The translations under genes were made by a program, and so were the position numbers. Under the pieces are notes generated by a model. It did not search any database. It was not told the DNA's origin and was given only the letters and a program-made list of their open reading frames with translations. Of a stretch of DNA of 10,293 nt, positions 1 through 6,066 are shown in pieces. Source of the stretch: Gelidibacter sp038243395 (lineage in GTDB: Bacteria; Bacteroidota; Bacteroidia; Flavobacteriales; Flavobacteriaceae); NCBI GenBank assembly GCA_038243395.1, contig JBBSRC010000111.1, forward strand, positions 1 through 10,293, read 5' to 3'. How positions within the stretch are numbered: the stretch's first letter is position 1; each line of letters opens with the position of its first letter.

Positions 1-2
1 AC

Positions 3-1349
3 ATTGCTACAAATGATATCAATATTGTGGCCAATTCGTATGCCGGTTTATTTTACGGTACGCAATCATTTATCCAATATGTTTTCGCCAACAATATTCA
101 AACGCCCATTAAACTTCCAAATTTGAGTATTAGCGACAAGCCAAATGTGGCATGGCGTGGAATGAATATGGATGTGAGCCGGCATTTTTTTAATGTCAAT
201 GCGATTAAGGAATTATTAGATTTGTTGGCCTTCTATAAAATGAATGTATTCCATTGGCATTTAGCCGATAATGAAGGCTGGCGATTGGAAATAAAAAAGT
301 ATCCAAAGCTTACAGAAGTTGGCGCTTGGCGAACTGAAATACCCGGAAGTATCATGTATAAGAAAGATTCCACGTACACCAAGAAGTTGGATGGAGAGCC
401 TTACCAATATGGTGGTTTCTATACCCAAGAACAAGTAAAAGACATTGTTGCCTATGCCAAGGATAGAAATATTACTGTAGTACCTGAAATTGATGTGCCG
501 GGTCATTCTGGCGCGGCGTTATCTGCTTATCCTGAATTCTCTTGTGAAAAGCATATTCAAGATACCCCAAACTCCACGTTATGGAATGGAGTGGTCAACC
601 CACTAAATGTGAATTTAAACTATTGTGCAGGGCAGGAATCTACTTTCCAATTTCTAGAAGATGTTTTTACCGAAGTGATGGCGTTGTTTCCATCAAAGTA
701 TATTCATGTTGGAGGCGATGAGGTAGATAAATCCTATTGGGAAAAATGTGCGTCTTGTCAAAAAAGAATGACGGATGAAGGCTTAAAAGATGTAAATGAA
801 TTGCAGAGCTACTTCATAAAACGTGTTGCCAAATTTTTGGAAGACAACGATCGTAAACTTATTGGTTGGGATGAGATTCTGGAAGGCGGTGCACCAACGA
901 ATGCAACGGTTATGTCATGGCGTGGCGAAAAAGGAGGGATTGAGGCTGCAAAGTTGAAACAAGAAGTCATTATGATACCGAATGATCCCTTATATTTCAA
1001 CAGGTATCAAGATGATCCTAAAAATGAACCTCTTGCTGAAATTTGGGGCATCAATACCTTGGAAAAAGTGTATAATTATAATTTAATCCCAAAAGAACTT
1101 TCCAAAGAGGAAGCCACTTATATTATTGGTGGGCAGTTCGCGATTTGGACGGAATTTATTTCTTCGCTAGAGTATTTGGAATATACCTTATTACCGAGAA
1201 TGCCTGCGTTTGCTGAAAATATGTGGTCTGTTCCTAAAAATAAAAATTACGAGAATTTTATCGAGCGTTTGAATGAGATGCATTATGATTATTGGAAGGC
1301 CAATGGCATTCGTTTTCATCCTAAACATTATACAAAATCGATTTATTAG
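3..1349 (+). CDS. GH20 beta-N-acetylhexosaminidase, 5' end outside window
   Basis: Exo-acting enzyme that removes terminal beta-linked GlcNAc or GalNAc, probably in the periplasm or outside the cell. The frame is open to the window edge and the residues before the GTG at 27 (I-A-T-N-D-I-N-I) align with the second GH20 copy. That GTG is therefore an internal Val, and about 102 N-terminal residues including the signal peptide are missing. What remains is the end of the GH20b domain and the whole TIM barrel. Counting the Val at 27 as residue 1, the barrel shows HWHLAD, VPEIDVPGH, the catalytic pair HVGGDE (D231-E232), and the Trp motifs GWDE, SWRG and IWTEF that line the -1 sugar pocket. The mechanism in this family is substrate-assisted through the N-acetyl group. 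All key residues are intact, so it is probably active. No T9SS sorting domain follows. The GH16 gene starts 237 bp downstream on the same strand. Family is certain; GlcNAc versus GalNAc preference cannot be read. Confidence 0.93.
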   Translation: MATNDINIVANSYAGLFYGTQSFIQYVFANNIQTPIKLPNLSISDKPNVAWRGMNMDVSRHFFNVNAIKELLDLLAFYKMNVFHWHLADNEGWRLEIKKYPKLTEVGAWRTEIPGSIMYKKDSTYTKKLDGEPYQYGGFYTQEQVKDIVAYAKDRNITVVPEIDVPGHSGAALSAYPEFSCEKHIQDTPNSTLWNGVVNPLNVNLNYCAGQESTFQFLEDVFTEVMALFPSKYIHVGGDEVDKSYWEKCASCQKRMTDEGLKDVNELQSYFIKRVAKFLEDNDRKLIGWDEILEGGAPTNATVMSWRGEKGGIEAAKLKQEVIMIPNDPLYFNRYQDDPKNEPLAEIWGINTLEKVYNYNLIPKELSKEEATYIIGGQFAIWTEFISSLEYLEYTLLPRMPAFAENMWSVPKNKNYENFIERLNEMHYDYWKANGIRFHPKHYTKSIY

Positions 1350-1586
1350 CGACATGCCCGGAGATGGGGTAAAGCCCAAGAATAATTAATAAAATCTAGG
1401 CTGCCCATTTTTGGATGGCTATTTAGTAAGATCAAAATTTTGACTGCCGCCATCGGTAACCTTATGAAACGCGAAGTTCAAACTAACTCGGTATTTTTTG
1501 ATTGGATCTCAGCTTTAACGTTCTTGACACATAATAACGATTAAGGGAACAAGGATGCTGATCATAAATATCACATAAAATAAACA
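1350..1586. other. Intergenic region between GH20 copy 1 and GH16
   Basis: No convincing gene. It holds a perfect 12-bp palindrome, TCAAAATTTTGA, at 1432-1443, which could be an operator or chance in AT-rich DNA. A 26-codon ORF at 1464-1544 has no recognisable features. I found no clear Bacteroidota -7 box (TAnnTTTG) and no strong terminator, so whether GH16 is cotranscribed with the GH20 gene is open. The region does not resemble the sequence downstream of the second GH20 copy, so the paralogous similarity stops at the coding sequence. Confidence 0.4.
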
Positions 1587-2423
1587 ATGAAAATGATAAA
1601 AAAAATAAATGTACTCGGCCTATTGATCATGGGGTTTCTTTGCTTCGGACTCGTATCGTGTTCGGTCACTAAAAACGCAAAAGATAAAGCAGAATTTGGA
1701 AAATATAAGCTGGTGTTTGAAGATGAATTTAACGGAAAGGCTTATAATACCAACTTTTGGACAAGTTATCCAGAGAAAAAAGGCACGGCACCATGGAATC
1801 GTTTTGTGGTTGATGATGCTGCGTTGGCGGAAGTGAAAGATGGTAATTTACTTATCAGGGCACGTTGGAATACAGAAATTGATTTGCCTGAGACAGGAGC
1901 CATCCAGACCAAGGATAAATTCAGTTTTAAATACGGAAAAATTGAAGTCAGGGCCAAATACAACAGTGCAGGTCCAGGCGGATGGCCAGCAATATGGCTA
2001 ATGCCTCAAAATGATATCTATCCAGGATGGCCGAATGGCGGCGAAGTTGACATCATGGAACACCTCAATACGGACGATTTCGTGCATCAAGTGGTGCATC
2101 AAAGCGATGGAAACGCGAAGCTTATCTCAAAAGGAAAAACGCCAGCCATCGCGTCATCGGAGTATAATACCTATGGCATTATTAAATTGCCAAACCGAAT
2201 AGAATTTTACGTAAATAATGAATTGACCATGGTGCATGAACCTACTGGCGATTTTAAGGAGCGGTGGCCGTTTGAAACCGACTACTACATTATCTTAAAT
2301 CACGCCAGTGCCGATAAAGGAAAGTCTGGAGTTAACTTTTGGCCCGGTCCGGTAACTTCGACTGAAAACTTCCCATTGGAAATGGCGGTCGATTACGTAA
2401 AGGTTTGGAAGTTCGTAGAGTGA
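1587..2423 (+). CDS. GH16 endo-beta-glycanase lipoprotein
   Basis: Retaining endo-hydrolase of glycoside hydrolase family 16 (beta-jelly-roll), 278 aa, a single catalytic domain with no carbohydrate-binding module. Residues 1-24 form a signal peptide ending in lipobox LVSC, so Cys25 should be lipidated and the enzyme anchored in a membrane, probably the outer one. The catalytic motif GEVDIMEH has E153 (nucleophile), D155 and E158 (acid/base), the ExDxxE form with a beta-bulge typical of laminarinase-like and many galactanase members. GGWPAIWLMP (131-140) and a C-terminal VDYVKVW (268-274) are standard GH16 landmarks. The usual W-x-P of laminarinases after the H/N-TYG motif is replaced by I-K-L-P (199-202), and the GGNWPG-type loop differs (FWPG, 251-254). 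I therefore do not assign laminarin specificity. Other GH16 substrates include beta-glucans, agar-type galactans and poly-LacNAc or mucin O-glycans. It lies between two GH20 genes, which hints at a HexNAc-containing substrate. An ATG two codons later is an equally possible start. Confidence 0.9.
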   Translation: MKMIKKINVLGLLIMGFLCFGLVSCSVTKNAKDKAEFGKYKLVFEDEFNGKAYNTNFWTSYPEKKGTAPWNRFVVDDAALAEVKDGNLLIRARWNTEIDLPETGAIQTKDKFSFKYGKIEVRAKYNSAGPGGWPAIWLMPQNDIYPGWPNGGEVDIMEHLNTDDFVHQVVHQSDGNAKLISKGKTPAIASSEYNTYGIIKLPNRIEFYVNNELTMVHEPTGDFKERWPFETDYYIILNHASADKGKSGVNFWPGPVTSTENFPLEMAVDYVKVWKFVE

Positions 2424-2452
2424 AACAATGCGCTTCGCTTTGTTTATTTTAT
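2423..2452 (+). terminator. Hairpin overlapping the GH16 stop, possible terminator
   Basis: AAACAA-T-GCG (2423-2432) pairs with CGC-T-TTGTTT (2436-2445) around a CTT loop, with one T-T mismatch, followed by ATTTTAT. The first stem base is the last base of the TGA stop. It looks like a weak intrinsic terminator or an mRNA 3'-end stabiliser separating GH16 from the downstream GH20 gene. The U-run is short, so full termination is uncertain. Confidence 0.4.
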
Positions 2453-2525
2453 CTCAATTTGAGCCGTAAAAAGCTTTAAAAGAGGATCAATATTTAAATA
2501 AGATTAATCCCAATTTTTAATTACC

Positions 2526-4178
2526 ATGAAAAAAAACTGTCTTTTTCTAATCGTTTTCCTCTGTTGCATAGGCACGTATGCCCAATTAATTCCGGTTCCT
2601 GAGAACTTGAAATTTAATAAAGGTCACTTTGTTTTTGACGCTACTACAGGAATAACTGTGAAGGGCATAGATGCTTCTGAAAGCTCCACATTAACCAATT
2701 ATCTTATGGATAGAGTAGAAGCTGAAACAGGCCTGCGTCTCGCTTCTAAAAAAGCGAATAAGAAGAATATTCAGTTGGAAGTTTTAAATCATCCTAGTAA
2801 AAATTTGGGAGATGAAGGGTATCTTTTAAATATTTCCACGACTCAAATCCAAATTGTAGCCAATTCAAGCGCAGGCTTGTTTTATGGGGTGCAGTCGCTT
2901 TTACAATATGTTATAGCTAACCACACCCAAACACCAATTCTACTTCCAAATTTAAGCATCAGCGATAAACCTAATGTGGCGTGGCGTGGTATGATGATGG
3001 ACGTGAGCAGACATTTTTATAATGTAACGGCTATAAAGGAATTATTAGACCTTATGGCATTCTATAAATTAAATGTGTTCCATTGGCATTTGGCAGATAA
3101 CGAAGGTTGGCGATTGGAAATTAAGAAATACCCAAAACTCACAGAAGTTGGTGCATGGCGAACAGAAATACCCGGAAGCGTCATTTATAAAAAGGATTCT
3201 AGTTACACTAAGAAATTAGATGGCAAACCTTACCAATATGGTGGATTTTACACCCAAGAACAAGTCAAGGACATCGTAGCGTATGCCAAGGATAGAAATA
3301 TCACTGTGGTGCCAGAAATTGATGTGCCAGGACATTCCGGTGCGGCTTTAACGGCATATCCGGAGTTCTCGTGTGAAAAACACCAACAAGAAACTCCAAA
3401 TTCTACGCTATGGAATGGCGTTGTCAATCCACTAAACGTAAACTTAAATTATTGTGCAGGCCAAGAGATCACATTTGATTTTCTGGAAGATGTATTTACC
3501 GAAGTGATGGCCTTATTTCCTTCACAATATATTCATGTTGGCGGGGATGAAGTAGATAAATCGTATTGGGAGAAATGTGCTGCATGTCAACAAAGAATGA
3601 AAGACAATGGATTGAAGGATGAAAATGAATTGCAAAGCTATTTCTTAAAACGTATTGCAAAATTCTTGGAAGATAACAATCGTAAGCTTATCGGTTGGGA
3701 TGAAATCTTGGAAGGTGGTGCGCCAGTAAACGCTACAGTAATGTCATGGAGAGGCGAGAAAGGTGGGATAGAAGCAGCTAAATTAAAGCAAGATGTGATT
3801 ATGATACCAAGTGATCCTTTGTATTTTAATAGATATCAGGACGATCCGAAGAACGAGCCTTTTGCCGCCGCTTACTCCATCAATACTCTGGAACGCGTTT
3901 ATAATTATCAATTGATTCCAAATGAACTTTCTAAAGAAGAATCTAAATATATAATTGGGAGCCAGTTCGCCGTTTGGACGGAATTCATTTCTTCCGTAGA
4001 GCATTTGGAATATATTTTATTGCCTAGGATGCCTGCGTTTGCAGAAAGTTTGTGGTCCGTACCGAGCAAGAAAAACTATAATAATTTTGTTGAGCGTTTA
4101 AATCTGATGCACTACGATTATTGGAAAGCTAATGGCATTCGTTTTCATCCAAAAGAGTATTTGAAATCGGTTTACTAA
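2526..4178 (+). CDS. GH20 beta-N-acetylhexosaminidase, complete copy
   Basis: Exo-beta-N-acetylhexosaminidase of 550 aa, complete and of usual length for bacterial two-domain GH20 enzymes. Residues 1-19 are a hydrophobic signal peptide with likely cleavage TYA|Q (type I). Cys13-14 do not form a lipobox, so it is predicted soluble in the periplasm or secreted. Residues about 22-145 are the GH20b alpha/beta domain, followed by the catalytic TIM barrel to about 510. Visible active-site elements are R154 (VAWRG), HWHLAD (186-191), VPEIDVPGH (262-270), catalytic D341-E342 in HVGGDE, W391 (GWDE), W408 (SWRG), Y433 and W484 (VWTEF). Cys351 and Cys354 form a CxxC that may be a disulfide. It is about 87% identical to the first copy with no indels. 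The start is the only ATG preceding the signal peptide; the leader is AT-rich without a Shine-Dalgarno box, normal for Bacteroidota. No T9SS domain. It is the last gene of the + strand block and a strong terminator follows. Confidence 0.96.
   Translation: MKKNCLFLIVFLCCIGTYAQLIPVPENLKFNKGHFVFDATTGITVKGIDASESSTLTNYLMDRVEAETGLRLASKKANKKNIQLEVLNHPSKNLGDEGYLLNISTTQIQIVANSSAGLFYGVQSLLQYVIANHTQTPILLPNLSISDKPNVAWRGMMMDVSRHFYNVTAIKELLDLMAFYKLNVFHWHLADNEGWRLEIKKYPKLTEVGAWRTEIPGSVIYKKDSSYTKKLDGKPYQYGGFYTQEQVKDIVAYAKDRNITVVPEIDVPGHSGAALTAYPEFSCEKHQQETPNSTLWNGVVNPLNVNLNYCAGQEITFDFLEDVFTEVMALFPSQYIHVGGDEVDKSYWEKCAACQQRMKDNGLKDENELQSYFLKRIAKFLEDNNRKLIGWDEILEGGAPVNATVMSWRGEKGGIEAAKLKQDVIMIPSDPLYFNRYQDDPKNEPFAAAYSINTLERVYNYQLIPNELSKEESKYIIGSQFAVWTEFISSVEHLEYILLPRMPAFAESLWSVPSKKNYNNFVERLNLMHYDYWKANGIRFHPKEYLKSVY
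2832..4178 (+). repeat. Paralogous duplicate of 3-1349 (GH20 pair)
   Basis: This 1347-base stretch aligns codon for codon with 3-1349, without gaps. By hand count 59 of 440 residues differ (about 87% identity), and many codons also differ silently. The duplication is therefore old and kept under purifying selection, not a fresh tandem repeat. Differences cluster in a few places, such as residues 446-451 of the complete copy (FAAAYS against LAEIWG) and 121-140. Similarity ends at the stop codons. Confidence 0.85.
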
Positions 4179-4231
4179 CAGGTATAATTACATTCATTAC
4201 TATTAGATCATTAATTGAGAATTTTTTAAAT

Positions 4232-4264
4232 AAAAAAAACCGACTCTTTCGAATCGGTTTTTTT
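4232..4264. terminator. Bidirectional intrinsic terminator
   Basis: An A8 run, then AACCGA...TCGGTT with an additional TC/GA pair inside, a TTTC loop and one mismatch, then a T7 run. A-run on one side and T-run on the other let it work in both directions. It sits between the convergent GH20 (+, ends 4178) and CHRD (-, ends 4283) genes, just where a shared terminator is expected. Confidence 0.85.
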
Positions 4265-4282
4265 GTTGAATTATTATTCTCT

Positions 4283-4726
4283 TTATTTTTTCATTAAGTT
4301 CCCACGAATTTCTCCTCCTGGATGTAATTCAGTGTGAATATTTACATAGTAAAGTCCATTGTTTAAATCTGATACTTGCGCATCGGTTAAAACTGGGCTT
4401 GTGTATGAAATTGGTGATGTTAACGAAGTAAGGGGAAATACTGGATCTCCATTCTCACCTACCGCACCTTTATGGACATGTCCAGCAGTTGGGTCAGCAA
4501 TATCATGAGTTACTTTTAATACAAATATTTTAGTTTCTTTATTAAAAGTAAGAGTGGCAGTGCCCTTTGCTTCTGATTCGTTTGCAGGCACTTCCATTGC
4601 ACCGGTCAAAGTAGTTTCAAATACGACATTCGGATCTGGTGTGACAGTGTTATCATCATCACTACTACATGATGCCATGGTAAATACAATTGATAAGATT
4701 GCTAAGAATTTGATTGTGTGTTTCAT
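4283..4726 (-). CDS. CHRD-domain lipoprotein
   Basis: Small 147-aa lipoprotein of unknown precise role. Residues 1-19 are a signal peptide with the cleavage motif MASC, so Cys20 is lipidated. The next residues, SSDDDN, resemble the acidic lipoprotein export signals that send Bacteroidota lipoproteins to the cell surface. Residues about 35-145 form one CHRD domain, recognised by the opening LTGAMEVPANE (40-50), the central AGHVHKGAVG (81-90) and the closing YYVNIHTELHPGGEIRGNL (126-144). The domain is named after chordin and occurs in many bacterial secreted proteins; the conserved His residues suggest metal or ligand binding but no enzymatic activity is established. Nothing links it functionally to the glycosidases. 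It is convergent with the GH20 gene and has its own leader with a perfect inverted repeat, so it is probably a separate transcription unit. Confidence 0.9.
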   Translation of the reverse strand: MKHTIKFLAILSIVFTMASCSSDDDNTVTPDPNVVFETTLTGAMEVPANESEAKGTATLTFNKETKIFVLKVTHDIADPTAGHVHKGAVGENGDPVFPLTSLTSPISYTSPVLTDAQVSDLNNGLYYVNIHTELHPGGEIRGNLMKK

Positions 4727-5073
4727 AATTATTTAATTTTTAAAGTTCTTGTTGTCAAGAACGGTTTTTTATATAACCACGCTAGGGAGTATAAATTGTA
4801 TAAATTTTTTAGTTTAACATTACTTTATGACGCATTCGCTTTTAGCAAAGCTCTATAAAAAGGAGAAAAACAATTAAAAGTAAAGATACATTTTATAGAA
4901 CAGTTCCTTTGAAGCGTATGTAAAAAGTAGGTTTAATAAGTAAATTGGAATAAAATGCACATGTACTAATTTCCTATCTAGACCACTAAAAAAAATGTTA
5001 GAATAATTTATAAAATCTAATTTAGATCTTTAGGATTTTTGAAACGGATCTGTTTTTTATTAAAATTAAAAGA
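4727..5073. other. AT-rich non-coding region upstream of CHRD
   Basis: About 350 bases with no credible ORF and no RNA gene that I recognise. Apart from the inverted repeat next to the CHRD start I see only AT-rich sequence. The CHRD promoter should lie here, on the - strand, but no clear TTTG/TAnnTTTG pair of the Bacteroidota type could be picked out. Confidence 0.5.
4745..4762 (-). promoter_or_regulatory. Perfect inverted repeat in CHRD leader
   Basis: GTTCTTG (4745-4751), 4-base spacer, CAAGAAC (4756-4762): a perfect 7-bp palindromic pair beginning 18 bases upstream of the CHRD start codon. It could be a repressor operator or a 5'-UTR hairpin. On the + strand it is followed by GGTTTTTT, so it could also stop + strand transcripts, although no + strand gene ends here. 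Function is not determined. Confidence 0.4.
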
Positions 5074-5104
5074 CAAAAAAAACGCTGTAAATTACTAACA
5101 GCGT
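5074..5104 (-). terminator. Terminator of the GH31 gene, now separated by an IS
   Basis: On the - strand: ACGCTGT, 9-base loop, ACAGCGT, then a run of T (the A run at 5075-5082). The T-run lies only on this side, so it ends - strand transcription. The nearest - strand gene upstream is GH31, whose stop is at 6067. Between the two sits a 928-bp insertion sequence. Without it and one ATA copy the hairpin would start 31 nt after the GH31 stop, a normal spacing. Confidence 0.8.
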
Positions 5105-5116
5105 CCTTATTTACTT

Positions 5117-5119
5117 ATA
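5117..5119. repeat. Left target-site duplication (ATA)
   Basis: ATA directly before the left inverted repeat; the same three bases follow the right inverted repeat at 6048-6050. Three bases suits several IS5-family groups, but in AT-rich DNA a 3-bp match alone is weak. Confidence 0.55.
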
Positions 5120-5137
5120 GAAGTGATTTAAACTTTT
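5120..5137 (+). repeat. IS left terminal inverted repeat
   Basis: GAAGTGATTTAAACTTTT. It matches the inverted right end at 16 of 18 positions; positions 4 and 7 differ. Confidence 0.75.
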
Positions 5138-5152
5138 TTTGAAAAGTAAGAA

Positions 5153-5203
5153 AGGGTTGTGGATATTTGTGTTGCCAAACATAAATAACTAAATCACAAC
5201 CCT
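5153..5203 (+). other. Stem-loop in the IS leader
   Basis: AGGGTTGTG (5153-5161) and CACAACCCT (5195-5203) are a perfect 9-bp inverted repeat around a 33-base loop. The loop contains a smaller TTTG/CAAA pairing. The stem ends two bases before the transposase ATG. A hairpin here could shield the start codon in read-through transcripts, limiting transposase expression, as known for other IS elements; that is inference. Confidence 0.5.
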
Positions 5204-5205
5204 AT

Positions 5206-6039
5206 ATGTACTGTGTACTCGACAAATATACGATAGAAATGGAAATTGTCCCATATATTCCCAAGACTAAAAGAGGTTTTCCTCCCAGTGCGCCCTTAGA
5301 TGAGATCATCAATGCAATACTTTATAAGCTCAAGACTGGCGTTCAATGGAAATATCTTCCAGTAAGGGCCCTTTTTACATCCGTGACGTTGAGCTGGCAG
5401 TCGGTCTACCACCATTACAGAAAGTGGTGTCTTTCCGGTACATGGCGTGATTGTTGGACTAATCTTCTGCGAAGGCACAAGGGCGAACTCGATCTCTCCA
5501 GTGTTGACCTTGACGGAAGCCATACTCCAGCAATAAGGGGCGGACAGGACGTCGAGTACCAAGGGCGCAAAAAACGCAGGACCACCAATGCACTGTATCT
5601 TACCGACAGACAGGGACTGCCCTTGGCAATGTCTGAGCCTGTCGCCGGAAACCACAATGACCTGTACAACATCGAGGTGCAGTTCGAGGTTGTGACAGCA
5701 ACCTTGGACAAAGCGGGCATACCCGTGGAAGGTCTGTTCCTAAATGCGGACGCTGGCTTTGATTCCAGGGAATTCAGGGAGTCCTGTGCCAAAAGGGATA
5801 TCAACGCGAACATCTGCTTCAACAAACGAAACGGAAGCACAGACAGGGATGAGTATTTTGATCAAAAATTATATGACCATCGATATGCCATAGAGCGAAC
5901 AAATGCCTGGATGGATAGCTTCAGGTCTTTGCTTAACAGGTTCGATACAACAACACAAAGCTGGAAAGGGTTTAATTACTTAGCATTCATCGTTATAGCA
6001 CTCAAAAAATTTAAGAAGAAAATAAAATCAAAAGTTTAA
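5206..6039 (+). CDS. IS5-family DDE transposase
   Basis: Transposase of 277 aa that cuts and joins the ends of its own element. Residues about 10-80 form the N-terminal DNA-binding region of this family (DUF4096-like), with the hallmark LKTGVQWKYLP (42-52) and VYHHYRKW (67-74). The RNase-H-fold catalytic domain follows: first Asp in VDLDGSHT (D103, or D101), second in NADAGFDS (D182), and the Glu in YAIERTNAW (E230), within a Y223-x2-R226-x3-E230 signature. The usual basic residue six positions after that Glu is Asp here. A lysine-rich tail ends the protein. The frame is closed by a stop at 5182-5184, so the ATG at 5206 is the first start. The TAA stop lies inside the right inverted repeat. 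The ORF is intact, so the element may be active. Confidence 0.93.
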   Translation: MYCVLDKYTIEMEIVPYIPKTKRGFPPSAPLDEIINAILYKLKTGVQWKYLPVRALFTSVTLSWQSVYHHYRKWCLSGTWRDCWTNLLRRHKGELDLSSVDLDGSHTPAIRGGQDVEYQGRKKRRTTNALYLTDRQGLPLAMSEPVAGNHNDLYNIEVQFEVVTATLDKAGIPVEGLFLNADAGFDSREFRESCAKRDINANICFNKRNGSTDRDEYFDQKLYDHRYAIERTNAWMDSFRSLLNRFDTTTQSWKGFNYLAFIVIALKKFKKKIKSKV

Positions 6040-6047
6040 ACCAGTTC
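6030..6047 (-). repeat. IS right terminal inverted repeat
   Basis: Read on the - strand: GAACTGGTTTAAACTTTT. It overlaps the last codons and the stop of the transposase gene. Confidence 0.75.
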
Positions 6048-6050
6048 ATA
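6048..6050. repeat. Right target-site duplication (ATA)
   Basis: ATA directly after the right inverted repeat, matching 5117-5119. Confidence 0.55.
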
Positions 6051-6066
6051 ATGATAAGCTCAATTC

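Larger units (their letters stand above)
5120..6047 (+). mobile_element. Complete IS5-type insertion sequence, 928 bp
   Basis: Bounded by 18-bp terminal inverted repeats matching at 16 of 18 positions (5120-5137 and 6030-6047) and flanked by ATA on both sides. It carries a single intact transposase. Size, one-ORF layout, DDE type and GTTTAAAC-like ends point to the IS5 family, probably one of its short groups; the exact group is not determined. GC content is clearly higher than the surroundings (53% in 5641-5700 against 33% in 7141-7200, counted by hand), which marks it as acquired. It has landed between GH31 and its terminator without harming either coding sequence. Confidence 0.85.

Noticed and set aside
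27..29. GTG as the start codon of the first GH20 gene
   Set aside because: The frame continues upstream to base 3 and those residues align with the second GH20 copy, where the same position is an internal Val. The true start lies left of the window.
1432..1443. 12-bp palindrome TCAAAATTTTGA as a defined operator
   Set aside because: AT-rich DNA yields such palindromes by chance and there is no second copy or promoter near it, so it is mentioned only as a note in the intergenic entry.
1464..1544. 26-codon ORF between GH20 copy 1 and GH16
   Set aside because: Too short, no ribosome-binding or family features, and composition is no different from the non-coding surroundings.
5296..5840. Two long overlapping - strand ORFs (119 and 141 aa) inside the IS
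   Set aside because: They are antisense to an intact transposase with clear DDE motifs. Their translations show no family features; the higher GC of the IS explains the absence of stops.
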